Assembly (NCBI GenBank): GCA_003116995.1
Contig: BDSL01000004.1
Coordinates: 434,001 to 498,000, forward strand
DNA from: Yamagishiella unicocca
Lineage: Eukaryota > Chlorophyta > Chlorophyceae > Chlamydomonadales > Volvocaceae
DNA: 64,000 nt
Reading direction: 5' to 3'
The notes beneath the pieces were generated by a model. It ran no database searches, had not been told where the DNA came from, and was given only the letters and a program-made list of their open reading frames with translations. Of this stretch, positions 32,820 to 44,389 are shown piece after piece; within the stretch, counting starts at the first letter, position 1; the number at the start of each line of letters is the position of its first letter. The translations under genes were made by a program, and so were the position numbers.

Positions 32820-35800
32820 ATGCCGCCCACGTCTGTGAGCGCGGCGCTTTCTGTCCTACCAGACAACACCCAAGTCGCTGGAGCGACTTCGAAACAGTTT
32901 GGCAACCCTCAGCAGCATCAGGTGCCATTGCCGTGTTCATTTCAGGCCAGCCCGTCGGGGGCTTCTTTCGTGGGCATCGCCTGTCCCGGAGCTCGGCCAG
33001 CTGGCAGTTGTGTAGCGACAGACGTGCCCGTGGCCATGCAGCAGCGCCTAACGGGCAGCGCAGACGGCTCGGGCTCGATGCCTGACCCGTTCAGACAGCC
33101 GACCGAATATCTGCTGGCTTTCCTTCACCGCATCGCCGTTCTCGACAAGGAGGGCTTCTTCCAGCGGCCAGTACGTGAAGAGGAGGCACCAAATTACTAC
33201 ACTATCATCAAGCAGCCAATGTGCTTTGCTCATATGCGGGAAAAGATAGCCGCGGGCTCTTATCAGACATGGCGGCAGCTGCGGGATGACTTCAACCTAA
33301 TCCATGAAAATGCCCGGCGTTTCAACTCAAACAAGACGCTTGTGCATAGGGCGGCTTTAAATCTGCAGAAGAATGGGACCAAAATACTGGCCACTTACGA
33401 GCTGGAAGTCCGTAAGGCACTCGCTGTACTGCACCCGCTGGGAGCGCAGCAGCGAGCGGGGCATGGGACAGCAGGGCCAGGCCCCGCAGCTGCGATGGGT
33501 GGCCATGCCGTCGACTCGCGGATGGACTTCGCCACCTCTCCGACAGCCACAGCAAGTGTCTCCGCGGTGTCATTAGCGGCGGCGGACCAGAATGGTGAGC
33601 AGCGCGATGGGCTGGGCATGGACAGCTGCCCTGTCGGATCGGGGCCTCCTTCACCGGACGCTGGCGTCGACGGGTTCAAAATGGAGACGGGAGCCATTCC
33701 GCTGTCAGGGCCGGGTCCTGCCTCCACCTTCGCGCCGCCGCCGCCGGCCCAGTTCCCGTTCATGCAGCTGCCAGCAATTCCTCGGGACCCGCTTGTTGGC
33801 TATATCTCTGACGAAGAGGATCAGCCGCTGCTGGTGGTTGGCACGGACGCTGCGGCGGTCGCTGTGGCAGCGGCGGCCAGCCGGAGCCTGCCGGGGCTCG
33901 GGCCCTCGCACGCGTTGCCACTGGACGCGCTGTTGTCCCAGTTGCGGACTACGGCTGTACGTGTACCATACTCGGGGCTCCTAAAGGGGGATGACCAGGC
34001 AGGGCCCAGCGGTGGCGTCAGCGCTGAGGGCCCGGCCGGCCGACTAGCTGGGAGCAACCGCAGCCGGGAGTGGAAGCGGGCGCGGCGGCCTGTGGAGCTG
34101 CAGGCCCGCTGGCTGGAGCTGCGCATGCGGGAGTTGCGGAGTCAGCAGGAACGCTTGCGGACCCAGATATGCTGGCTGCAGCAGCGCAAAGAGGGGGGAG
34201 AGGGGGGCGATGCTATGGCGGCTCTCGCGGGAGGGATCACCAGTCCTGCTGCCGGAGTGCTGGCGGCCGCAGCTGCCCGGGCCGCAGCGCCTTGCAGCTC
34301 GGAGCGGACCGCTTTGGAGACGACGGCCCGGGGTTTTATGCTGGCTGGTCGCATCTCAAACTCGCCCTACTTCCGATTCCGGGCAGCATCCAGGCCCCCG
34401 GCCGAAACTCCGGCCCCCGGCTTTCCCTTGGCCAGTGGCTTGGCTGCAACTGCGGCGGCGGCAGATGCCCCTGCCCAAGCAGACGGCGCGCTGCAGGCCC
34501 GGCCGTCTGCTTCGGCTAACCCAGTCACTGCACCAGCCCCGTGCGAAGCATCAGAAGGCCTCCAACAGATGTCAACGTCCGCAGCCCCGGACGCAGGTGT
34601 CTCTGGGGAACAGCCTTCTACCTCGCAGCGCCCGCAGGACCCGCGTCGGGTGATGCCGCCGCCACCGCAGCAACTTAGCGCGCAGCACTCCCTGGGGCAG
34701 CGGCAGCAGCAGCAACAGGGTCCGGGGCGGCCAGTAGTGTTGCCACCGCTCTCGATGCCGACGTTGCTGTCGCCGCACCAGTTGCCACCCTGCGACGAGG
34801 CCGAGGCGGATAAGGTATTGCCGGGTGCCGTCTTCGCTTCCTTGGAGCTGCTGGAACAGCGGCTATCCCTCGTGCGCTCTCGCCTCCAAGACACGTACAA
34901 GTTCGACCCCAATAGGATGACAGTGGGGCGGACCCCAGGGCAGTACGGCGCCCGCCCACTGGGCTACCCAGGGATGGGTGCGGGCCAGCTGGCGGCGCAA
35001 GGGATGGCCTCAGGGCCACCCATGTTGCCGTCGACGTCGTCTCAGGGCGGCGCTGTCAAGCGTCAGTCCAGCAGTCACGGCCGGCGGCCCGGGAGCCTGA
35101 CTGTGCTGACGCGCTTTGACTCGATGGGCATGCCTGGCGGCAAGAGCAGCAGCGCAGCCGGCGGCGGGAAGCGCAAGCGGAGCGAGGTGGAGCTCCTGGC
35201 GGGCGACATCGGCACGCCGCTGGCATACAGCCGCACGTCGATAGACCGGAGCATGGTGGGTGACAGATTGCCGGGGTGCAGCGAATTCATTCATCGTGTA
35301 CTGGGTCGCACATGAGTCCATGTGACGTACGGGTATTAGGGCATTAGGGGACGCAAGTAACTAATGTTGACGTTGGCAGGCGCAATGACCTCCTAGGTAG
35401 TCTATCGATGCCAAGATGCCTCATCGAACGCTCATGCAGCGCCATCCGCGTGTGCGCTGACTGCCAGTCCGGCCCCAACCCTGCTGCCCCTGCAGTCCGT
35501 CAGTGCGATCGTCATACCACCTGTCCGGGAGCTGCCCCCGGATGAGTTCCGCGCCCGCATCGTGGCAGCCACCACCTGGTCGCAGCATTACCACACGATA
35601 GGTGTGTGAGGCGTGAGGCGCTTCTGGGAGTGTGGGGGGGAGGGGCAGCTTGAGTGGTAAAGGCGCGCACTTGGGTGGGGCAAGGGCGCACATCGGCAGT
35701 GGGCCGGAACCAAACAGGCGGGCCGAGCGCTCCGTAACCTCTCCCTTCCTTGTCGTGCCCTTCCTTCTTCCTTGTCGTGGCGCAGGGCCGTCCGCGCTTG

Positions 35801-38691
35801 AAAGCGTTCCGCCAGAGATCCTGACGGTGCTGCGCAAGCGGCGGCGCAGGGGCTTCGGGCAGCTGGTTGAGGAGTTCGATGAGGACATGGGCGTTGGGAT
35901 GGGTGGTCGGGGCCTTATGGGGGTCTCAGACGACGAGGGCGCCGGCCTGGCGGGGTTCAGCGACAGCGGCATGGGCGACGACGAGGGGTCGAGCAGCAGC
36001 AGCGAGGACACCAGCGACGAGGCGTACGCTGGGCGCCACCGATTAATGGAGGAGGAGGAGCACAGGCGATACGCAGCGGTGGTTGCAGGTGGGTGGGTGG
36101 ATGTGACCGAGAGCGGGACTAAGGTCATGTGCGGTCATGTGCGCCAGCCTGGTTAACCGCGGGGCGGGGATGTGGGTTCTCGCCTGTGCTGTCCTGACCG
36201 TCGCGCGCGCTCCCTCCCATAGTAAAACGGAGGAGGATTGCCATGTCACAACGGGAAGGACCCCTCCTTTCTCCCGAAATATGGTGTTTCCTTAGCACAT
36301 CTTAGGACATATGTCGGCCTCCTCTTCTACTTATGCCATGCAGCAGAGGGCCAGCGACGCCGCAACAAGGGTCAGGGCAGCAACATGCCCGGTCAGCAGC
36401 AGAGCCAGGGCGGGCCCGCGACCAGCGCCGGAGCAGGCGGAGGCGGGTCCGCCAGCCAGGCGAAGGAGCGGGCAAAGCTGGGCCACAAGACACCCCGCTA
36501 CAGTAACAGCTTCAAAGGGAAGGAGGGCCTGCTGTTCATTCCGCCTGACTTTCCCATGGACGCTGCCGAATCGGCGCCGCCGTCGGCCACGCAGAGCCAC
36601 TATCAGCCGTACCAGCCACCCATGGTTGGGGTGACGGCGGTAACGGCCCTGCCGCCGACGCCCGGGGCCACGCCGGCCGCCGTCATGGTGCAGTTGCAGC
36701 CACCGGTGGTTGTGCAGCAGGCAGTTGCGCAGCGGACGTCATCCCCACCCGCTGTCATGCACATCTCCCCCGCGGGCGCGCAAGGGCCGCAGCTGCAGCG
36801 CCAGGCAGTGCCTCTGACAACGATGACGGTGGCGCCGTCGCCGAGCGCTGCCGCGGCCGCTGCACGGCAAGCGCAGCCCGCGCGCCCGGCTCAGCAAACG
36901 CAGCTTCTGCCACCCCAGCCCCATGCTTTCGGACAGCAGTTCGCGCAGCAGGCAGCCCAACCATACGCCGTCGTTGGAGCCGACGGCGCGCCGGGAATGC
37001 AGGAGCTGCAGCCCCCGCTTCAATCACCACAAACCCAACTGCTCGCGCCAGTGCAACCACAGGCACAGGGGCAGTCGCAGCAGCCGCCAGAGGGACAGCT
37101 ATCGCAGCCCCTGCAGCTGCAACAACACGCGCAAAGTCAGCAACAACAGCACGCCCAAGTAATGTTGGAAAACCTGCAGCAGCAGCATGCACATGCTTTG
37201 GCACAGCAGCAGCGACAGGAGCTGGACGTGGTGCAGCAGGTCGAGGCAATCGCTGCGCGGCAGGCTGCTGCTCCTGCTGCCGCCGCGCCGACCAGCTCGG
37301 AGGTCATGGTAGGAAGCGCGCCGGCGTCTCCTACAACTGCGAACGCCCCCATCGCGGCAACCGCACAGCCGTCGCATGCAGCAGCAGCGTCGGCGCCGCA
37401 CGCCTCGAACCCCCAAGATGCGCCTCCTGGTGCAGCTTCGCCAGTGCAGCCACAAACAGCCGCCGATGTTGCTGCCGAGCCACCTTCTGGCCTCCAGCGC
37501 GCTGCTTCCGCGTCGCTGGCAGCGGTCCTTCCCTCCCCCAGCGCAATGCCGCAGTCGATGGTGTCGGTGATGTCAGGGATGGTGCCCGCCATTGCCCCGA
37601 GCACTGCTGCGGCAATGGGGCTGTCGCCAGCTGCCGCTATGGCGGCGGAGGCGGCAATGTCGGGCTCGGTGACGATGACCGCACCTGCGACCCAGATGGG
37701 GCAGTCGCCCGCCGTGTCGATGCAGTTCCTGGCGGGAATGCCCGGCCTGACTGGCAGCGCGGGCGCCGGCGGCCCCGCCAACGCGCTCACCGCCGCCGCG
37801 ACGTCTATCCTCCTCGCCGCTGCGGCCGCAGCCGGTCAGGGCGCCGCAGCGAACCTCATGGGCGGCGCCCGCTCGCACGCGCTGCAGCAGCTGGCAGCTG
37901 GAACGCCGGCAGCGCAGGTCCTGGCGAACGCAGCTGCGGCGGCGGCAGCGGCGGCTGGGGGACCGGGTAACGGCCCAGTGGCGTTGGGTGCTGCTGGTGC
38001 TCCAGGGAAGCCTCCGCCGCCGCTGTTCACGGGGACGTCCGCGCGTGGCGTGCCGGGGGGGCAGTCACCGCTGGCGGCCGCTGGCGTAATGAGCGGCCTG
38101 CCCGCGGCCTTCCAGACGCTTCCTGGCTTTCCGCACTCGCTGGCTGGGCATTCGCTGGCTGGCGTCGCGGGCTTCAACACGAGCTTTGGAGGCGGCGTCG
38201 GGATGGGCGCGCAGCATATGCAGCGGCTGCCGGACGGCCACGGCATGGGCATGGGCGTTGGCCCCGCCTACGGCATGCCAGCCCCTGTGCCGGCGCCGCG
38301 GCAAGGCCAGGTGGGCCCTGCGGAGGGGCGAGGTGTGGGCCGGGGCCGGCGCGCGAGCCGCGTGACTGTCGTGGAGGACGACGAGGACTGGGAGGAGGAG
38401 GAAGAGGAGGAGGAGGCGGTCAGCCCCAGCACCAGGACCCGCAGGTCCGGCCGGCCGCAGCGGCGGGGCAGCAATGGCAATCGCAGTATGGCCGACGGTC
38501 ACGGGAATGGCGGCGCGGAGGCGACGCGGCAGTCGCGGCGACGAGCGGCTAAGGGCGCTCAGAACTGGGCGGTGCTGCTGGCGAGCGATAGCTCGGATGA
38601 CGAGGATGAGGAGTGGGGGAGCAGGGCGGGGGCCAGGCGGGGCCGGGGGCCGGAGGAGAGCCGCGGTCGCGGACGACGTGCGGCCGGGTAG
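32820..38691 (+). CDS. Large bromodomain protein with Gln/Ala-rich and acidic tail
   Basis: Four exons join in phase: 32820-35255 (donor GTGGGT), 35496-35601, 35786-36088 and 36344-38691. They encode about 1,730 residues. A stop codon lies in frame just before the ATG, which supports this start. Residues about 88-185 are a bromodomain: YLLAFLHRIAVLDKEGFFQR, then NYYTIIKQPM, then FNLIHENARRFNSNKT with the acetyl-lysine-binding Asn at about 169. A charged helix (RWLELRMRELRSQQERLRTQ) follows around residue 430, then Pro/Gln linkers. Exon 3 encodes a basic RKRRRRGF patch and an acidic Ser-rich stretch. Exon 4 is dominated by Gln, Ala and Pro runs and ends in DWEEEEEEEE, then basic RG-rich sequence. 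Reading acetylated histones in a chromatin complex is expected from the domain; the specific complex is not evident. Confidence 0.88.
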
Positions 38692-40088
38692 TGAGGTGGG
38701 GCACATTCTTGGGGGTGGGGGCGACTAGGTGGGTGGAGGACTGGCTAGGAGGCCGTGTTGCTGTTGCGCAGCTCCCTTGTGGGTAGGGACGGAGGCAATC
38801 GCGGGGCAGGTCTTGGTGTGCGTAGTTGAACAAGCAGCGGCGCGCAAAAACGAAAATTTGAACGAACGAGCTGACGGAGAGGTGCGGACCTGGAGGGTGT
38901 ACTGGAGCCCATCCCAGGACCTGATGCTCCCTGCCTTGCGAGCTACCGTGCCGACGCGCTCCCCGGCGCAGCTCAGTCCGGGGCTGTTCGCGTAATGAAC
39001 GTGCGTGCATGGGCTAGGGAGGAAGGCGCTTGAGCTCGTGCACTGCTGCAGTAGGACCGTCTTGCTACCACGTAGTGGGCAGCCCGGTCAAGGGCTTTGA
39101 GAGGTCCTGTGGCGCGGCAGGGAGCCTATGGTACTTGGAGGACTTGGGATTGTTGGACCGTAGGAGGACGCGGAGGCGGTGGTGGGTGCCAAAGGAGGAA
39201 GCGAAACACGCGGGTTGGGGTGGCTTCGCTGTTGGTGAGGGCCGAGACCGTGAGGGCAGCGCTGCGATGGCGTCGTGGGGCTCTGTTGTGTGGAGGGGTG
39301 TCGCGCGCGAGGCTGTCAAGAGTCGAGGGAGGGGGCAACACGTGTGCGTCACTGCGTGTTCGTGTGGAGGTCCGCCGCCTGTTTTGGTCCTCCTTGTCAC
39401 CTGTGCATGTGTGCGTCTACGGAGCGGAGCATCGCTGCTGCGCCGCGTGAAGCTCCGACGCGTCGGAGTAGTACTCGTGAAGATGTAAAGTCGAGTATGT
39501 ATCTTTGGCCACCACTACCGATACCAAGTCAGCATGCTGCGTTGGCACCATGGCCGCAAGCGAGGAGGAAGATCGTGCGTATCAACGGGCGTTAACGCTC
39601 ACGACCGGGGGGTGAGTTAGGGGGCTGCAAGTGTCACTGCGCGTTGAATGAAGATACCCCGGGTTTGTTTATTATTGGTTGAAACGGGTTCAGGGGTGAG
39701 CGGGTGACGAGCGCGAACGGTTCGCAGCGACGCGGCAGGTCCGACACCGAGCGTTGCGCACATTGCACTAAGGGACCCTCGCATTGCATATAGTCAGATG
39801 TGAAATTAGCATTAGCATTCTTTTCAATTTACAGGCAGCCGGCGGTCGGGTCGCTGGCCAGGCGCTGCGAGTATGTGGCCGCATGCGTTTGCACGACCAG
39901 TCCACTCGTACCGCACCTGCGCGTGGCATGGCACATATATTTGCATTAAAGATACACTTGTACCTTCACCCGGTACCAACTTGACGTACCTGCGTTGCTC
40001 GGCTGTGCGTTAGTATCTTGTCTGTGCCTCAGCCCTATTGTGAACAAACTCAGCGCTCTTTCGAACATCAGGATTAGCGTGCGGCAAA
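38692..40088. other. 3' UTR of the bromodomain gene and upstream region of FAD2
   Basis: 38692 to about 39500 is probable 3' UTR ending near TGTAA. A TATA-like string (ACATATATTT) lies near 39931, about 155 nt before the FAD2 start codon. No gene seen between. Confidence 0.45.
39484..39488 (+). promoter_or_regulatory. Candidate polyadenylation signal of the bromodomain gene
   Basis: TGTAA, 793 nt after the stop codon. Confidence 0.5.
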
Positions 40089-42786
40089 ATGGGTGTCGCC
40101 AAGCGCCGGGCTCCAGGCTCGTCAGCCGCTGATCAGTCGCCGTTGATGGACTCGGCCTCGGCGCATCGAGCGAACAGGTATCCTTCCAGCAAGCCCGAGT
40201 TCACTCTTGGGGATATTCGCAAGGCCATCCCGGCGCACTGCTTTGAGAAGTCGACAACGCGCAGTCTCCGCTACCTGGTCAGTGCGCGGGAGAATGTTGA
40301 GGCCATCGCGCAGCCCCAACTTGCCCACCCGTGAGAGTGTTATTCATATGGAGCGATACGTTCTGATTTCAATTGTCGTCCTGCAGGCTGTGGATGTGCT
40401 CCTTTGTGCCATGCTGTGGTACGCATCAACCTGGATAGACCATCCTGCGGTGCCCAGGTAGGCTAACTTGTAGTAAATCTTTCAGCCATACAAGCGTTGA
40501 CGGCGACCGTCGACTGATTGGTGGTGTTGCGTGCGGTGGCAGCATTGGGCCTGCAGGTAGTTGTGTCGCCTTTTGTGGCGATCCCCCCCCTCCGCCAAGT
40601 CTTTTTTGAAACTAGAGGCAACCTCCAAGTGATGAAGCATCTCGGCACCTTCCTTACCGTCTCCTCACCCTCCCACCTGTGCAAGGTGGTTGGCGTACCT
40701 CGTGCTGTGGCCGTCGTACTGCTTCTGGCAGGGAGCTGTGGCCACCGGCATCTGGGTCATCGCGCACGAGTGCGGTCACGGCGCCTTTTCAAACTCGGAG
40801 AAGCTCAACGACGCTGTCGGCCTCGTCTTCCACTCTCTGCTGCTGGTGCCGTACTACAGCTGGTGGGTCACCGCCCTGCTGCGGCGGCGCAACGCACTTC
40901 GGGGCTTAGCACAGCACTATCGTCTCAGGGCAAAGCGAAGTGGGCTGTGCGTTATGGGGTCAAGCGCCGCAGGCTCAGCGTCGTTGGGGCCAGGTGGCGA
41001 GTGGATGGGAAGGTGCTGTACGGCGGTGTGTCACCCGCGACGTCAGTCGCTCGCTCCGCTCAGCCGCCCTGTGCTGTGGCCCCCTGATACCGCAGGAAGC
41101 ACTCGCACCGCCGCCACCACCAGAACACGGGCAGCACGGACAAGGACGAGGTGTTCGTACCCGTAATCAAGCCCGCGGGGACCAAGGTACCGAAGGGGAG
41201 GGGAGGAAAGACCCGGCTACGCGACGTAGGAAACGGAGCGTGAAAAGGGAGGCGAGGGGCGGGAAGGGGCGTTAAGGAGGCCTTGCTCGCGTGGGCTGGG
41301 GAATGGGGGCGAGACGGGGGCGTACATTGCCCGCCTTACCACCCATTGCTGCCCATTTGTTGACCCCATGTGTGGTCCTCCTTCCCCATCCAGCGAACCC
41401 CCATCACCCCGCCTTCCCCTCAACCCCCTTCCTCCGTTGCCCTTCCCTTCACCCCGCCTCCCCTTCACCCCGCCTCCCCCTCACCCCGCCTCCCCCTCAC
41501 CCCCCCCTCCCCCTCAGATCCCCTGGTACTTCAACAACCCCGTCTACCGAGTCGCCCACATCCTGTTCCAGCAGATCCTCGGCTGGCCCTTCTACCTCAT
41601 GTTCAACGTGTCGGGTCATTACTACGAGCGGTGAGGAAACCATAGCTGATTCGTCGGCCAGGCTGTCGGTCTGTCGGTCTGCCTGTTTGTCGGCCAATCA
41701 GTCAATCTGTCGGTCTGTCGATCTGTCCGTCTGTCGGTCAATCAGTCAGCCTGTCGGTCAATCAGTCAGCCTGTCGGTCGATCGGGGCTGCTCCACGTCA
41801 TTGTACCCCAAGTCCCAACATGAATCCCACCCTCCTCTCATCCCCGGCCCACTCCTCACCCGTGCCCCCCCCCCCAGCTGGGCCAACCACTTCGACCCCT
41901 TCTCGCCCATCTTCACCAAGAAGGAGCGCATCGAGGTGCTCATCAGCGACCTCTCGCTGGCGGCCGTGGTTTCGGGGCTGGTGGCGCTGGGCAAGACATT
42001 CGGTTTCGTGTGGCTGCTCAAGACGTACCTCATCCCCTACATCATCGTCAACCACTGGCTGGTGAGTTGACGGCTCCAGGGTTTAGGGTTCTCGGCCCCC
42101 CCAGTCATCGCCGGCGCAAAGGGCTGCCGGTCCCCTTAGGAAAGGAGTTGCAACAGAAAATGATAGTTTATTACTCTTGCAACAGGGAAAATTATAGTTC
42201 TTATTATCATCTAATCCAAAGGAGGTCGCTGCCGAACTTCCTCCTGCCTGACACCGCTTCCCCGCTGCTCCTACCCCGCACCCACCCCCAGGTTATGATC
42301 ACCTTTCTTCAGCACACCCACCCCAAGCTGCCCCACTACGGCGAGGGCGAGTGGGACTGGCTCCGAGGCGCCATGGCCACCGTGGACCGCTCGTACGGCG
42401 TCCTGGACCACGTGTTCCACCACATCGGCGACACCCACGTGGCGCACCACCTCTTCTCGTACATGCCGCACTACCACGCCGAGGAGGCCACGGAGGCCAT
42501 CAAGAAGGTGCGTGATATGCGGCCGTGTTGGGGGTGGAGGGGGCACCAGTGGCCAGTCAGCAAGAACGCGCTGTGCTGAGGAGGTTTCCAGTTGCCTCTT
42601 GGCCGAACCCACGAGCTTTCCGCGCTTTCCGAACCCCCGGACTCCGAATTGCAGGTGCTGGGTGACTACTACGCGTACGACAACCGCAACGTGTTTCGGG
42701 CGCTGTGGGAGGAGGTTGGCTCCTCCGCCCACGTGGCACCCGACGCGGATGGGCCAGCGAACATCTACTGGTTCACCTCGAAGTAA
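40089..42786 (+). CDS. FAD2: Microsomal omega-6 (Delta-12) fatty acid desaturase
   Basis: Eight exons join in phase: 40089-40277, 40387-40457, 40686-40862, 41096-41186, 41518-41630, 41878-42061, 42292-42507 and 42655-42786. They encode 390 residues, the normal FAD2 length. [19 protein letters not shown] near the N-terminus is the family signature. The three diiron histidine boxes are intact: HECGH (114-118), HRRHH (150-154) and HVAHH (324-328). No plastid transit peptide is apparent, which fits the endoplasmic-reticulum enzyme that converts oleate to linoleate on phospholipids rather than the plastid FAD6. Hydrophobic spans flank the boxes as expected. The C-terminus (YWFTSK) differs from the aromatic-rich retrieval tail of plant FAD2 but keeps an aromatic pair. 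Introns are short and pyrimidine-rich. Confidence 0.95.
41655..41785 (+). repeat. GTCGGTCTGTC-type degenerate tandem repeat in FAD2 intron 5
   Basis: Short units based on TGTCGGTC, CAATCAGTCA and GCCTGTCGG repeat through the intron between exons 5 and 6. Confidence 0.7.
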
Positions 42787-42890
42787 AGAGCTGGACTCCC
42801 TCAAGAGCTGGACTCCCTCAAGAGCTGGACTCCCTCAAGAGCTGGACTCCCTCAAGAGCTGGACTCCCTCAAGAGCTGGACTCCCTCAAA
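42786..42890 (+). repeat. 17-bp tandem repeat directly after the FAD2 stop codon
   Basis: About six copies of AGAGCTGGACTCCCTCA begin at the last base of the TAA stop, so they form the start of the 3' UTR. Confidence 0.9.
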
Positions 42891-44389
42891 GCCACCGGCT
42901 GCAGCACCGCCCTGTGCCGCTGGGCGTCTTCCCCGCGCCATCCATGTGCGGCGGAGCCGTGAAAGGCGGCGGCGGCTGTCTTGGTCGTAACGCCCGCGCG
43001 GTGTGTGCGAGCGGATGACCGGGGCAATGATGTAAGAATGTAGGTGCTGTGCGGTGCTTGAGCCGGTGCCGTCATGTGCTTGGGTTGGGAGGGGTAATTG
43101 GGGAAGCGTGAGTTGTGTAACCGGGTTAGGAAGGTTTTGCAAGATAAAATGTTCGACAGAGAGGGGTACCGCGTACGACATTGAAGTGTGCCGTATTATA
43201 CTGAATGTGTGTGTGCGCCGATGTGGGTGCATGTGAGCTGCAGGTGCGCATGTGTGCGAGGTCGTATTGTTATACGGCTGAGCTGCCAAAGGTGTGCGTG
43301 TGTGTGTGTGTTTTGTGCGAGCTGCGGGACCGGGTGATGACGATTACCGTACGAGTGCTGCCGAGGGTTGTGTGCCCGGCCGCCTCCTCGTGGCCCCCCC
43401 TGGACTAATGCGTCAGGGGTGAGTGTTCTCTACCTACTGTAAGCGAGCTTTGCTATAAGTGCGGGCCTCGCGCGTCTGTATCTACCTAGGGGATGTCTTG
43501 TGCGGTGAAGTGAAGTGTTGAGTGGCAAGGGAGTGGCGCAGTCTTCTGTTCGCATGTGTATGTGCGTGTTGTTGTGTCACACGTGCGGGGTGAGGCATTA
43601 GGCCGAACCCGGGCTGCGCGCCTCTGGATCCAGTGCCGCGCAACGCATCGGAGCGCACCAGGAGTGTTTGGTTGATTTGTACTACAGCTTTCGATGGAGT
43701 CGTCTGGACGCTTGTTTAGGACACGGCATTCCGGTCCTAACATTCAACAGCTCCCAACGCGGTGCGCCGCTTGTAACATATTTATTCATTTGCCATTCGA
43801 TTGGAACGCGAGAGTCTGTGAGCAGTTCCAGCAGTGGCAGTAGCAGCGGCACCCTGGGGCGGCCAGGAACATTGCCACAGTCGCAACCTACAGACCTCTC
43901 TTAACATCGCAAAGCCACGTCACACACTAAGCCGCAGAACGGGGGGGTCGCAACCGTCCACCATAGTGCCGTATGCACCGGCCTCCTCTGGCCCCAGCCC
44001 GCCCCACTGCACATGGGGGTGTCGTGCACCCGTCCATGCCACCATTGGCCTTCAGCCGTGCGGCTAAATCGTGAGGGCGGGAACAGACCCCTGGCATTGC
44101 GGTGCGGCGGGCAGTGCCATCAAGGGCTGGTGCTGCAGGGCTGCTGGGCGCATGGTGGTGAGCCGCGCCTCCGCGTCCTTGGCTGCGACCTGCAGAAGAG
44201 GGGGGGCGGCGAGGAGGTCGCGGAGGCCGCACTTCGGGTGATCCAGTGACCAAGGCACGTGTGCAAAGCCGCCCCCAGATGGTACTGGCGCGGGCGTAAG
44301 GCCCATAGGGCTCTCATGAGGTGCGTCTGCGGCGCTCAGGTTTGGACCCGGGGAAGTTGCCGTACGGTGTTCGAGGGTAACTGGAGGCG
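42891..44389. other. Convergent 3' regions of FAD2 and the JmjC gene
   Basis: The two genes converge here. TGTAA at 43031 fits FAD2. GT-rich stretches (43280-43320) and short unsupported frames are present; no further gene was recognised. Confidence 0.45.
43031..43035 (+). promoter_or_regulatory. Candidate polyadenylation signal of FAD2
   Basis: TGTAA, 245 nt after the stop codon. Confidence 0.5.
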
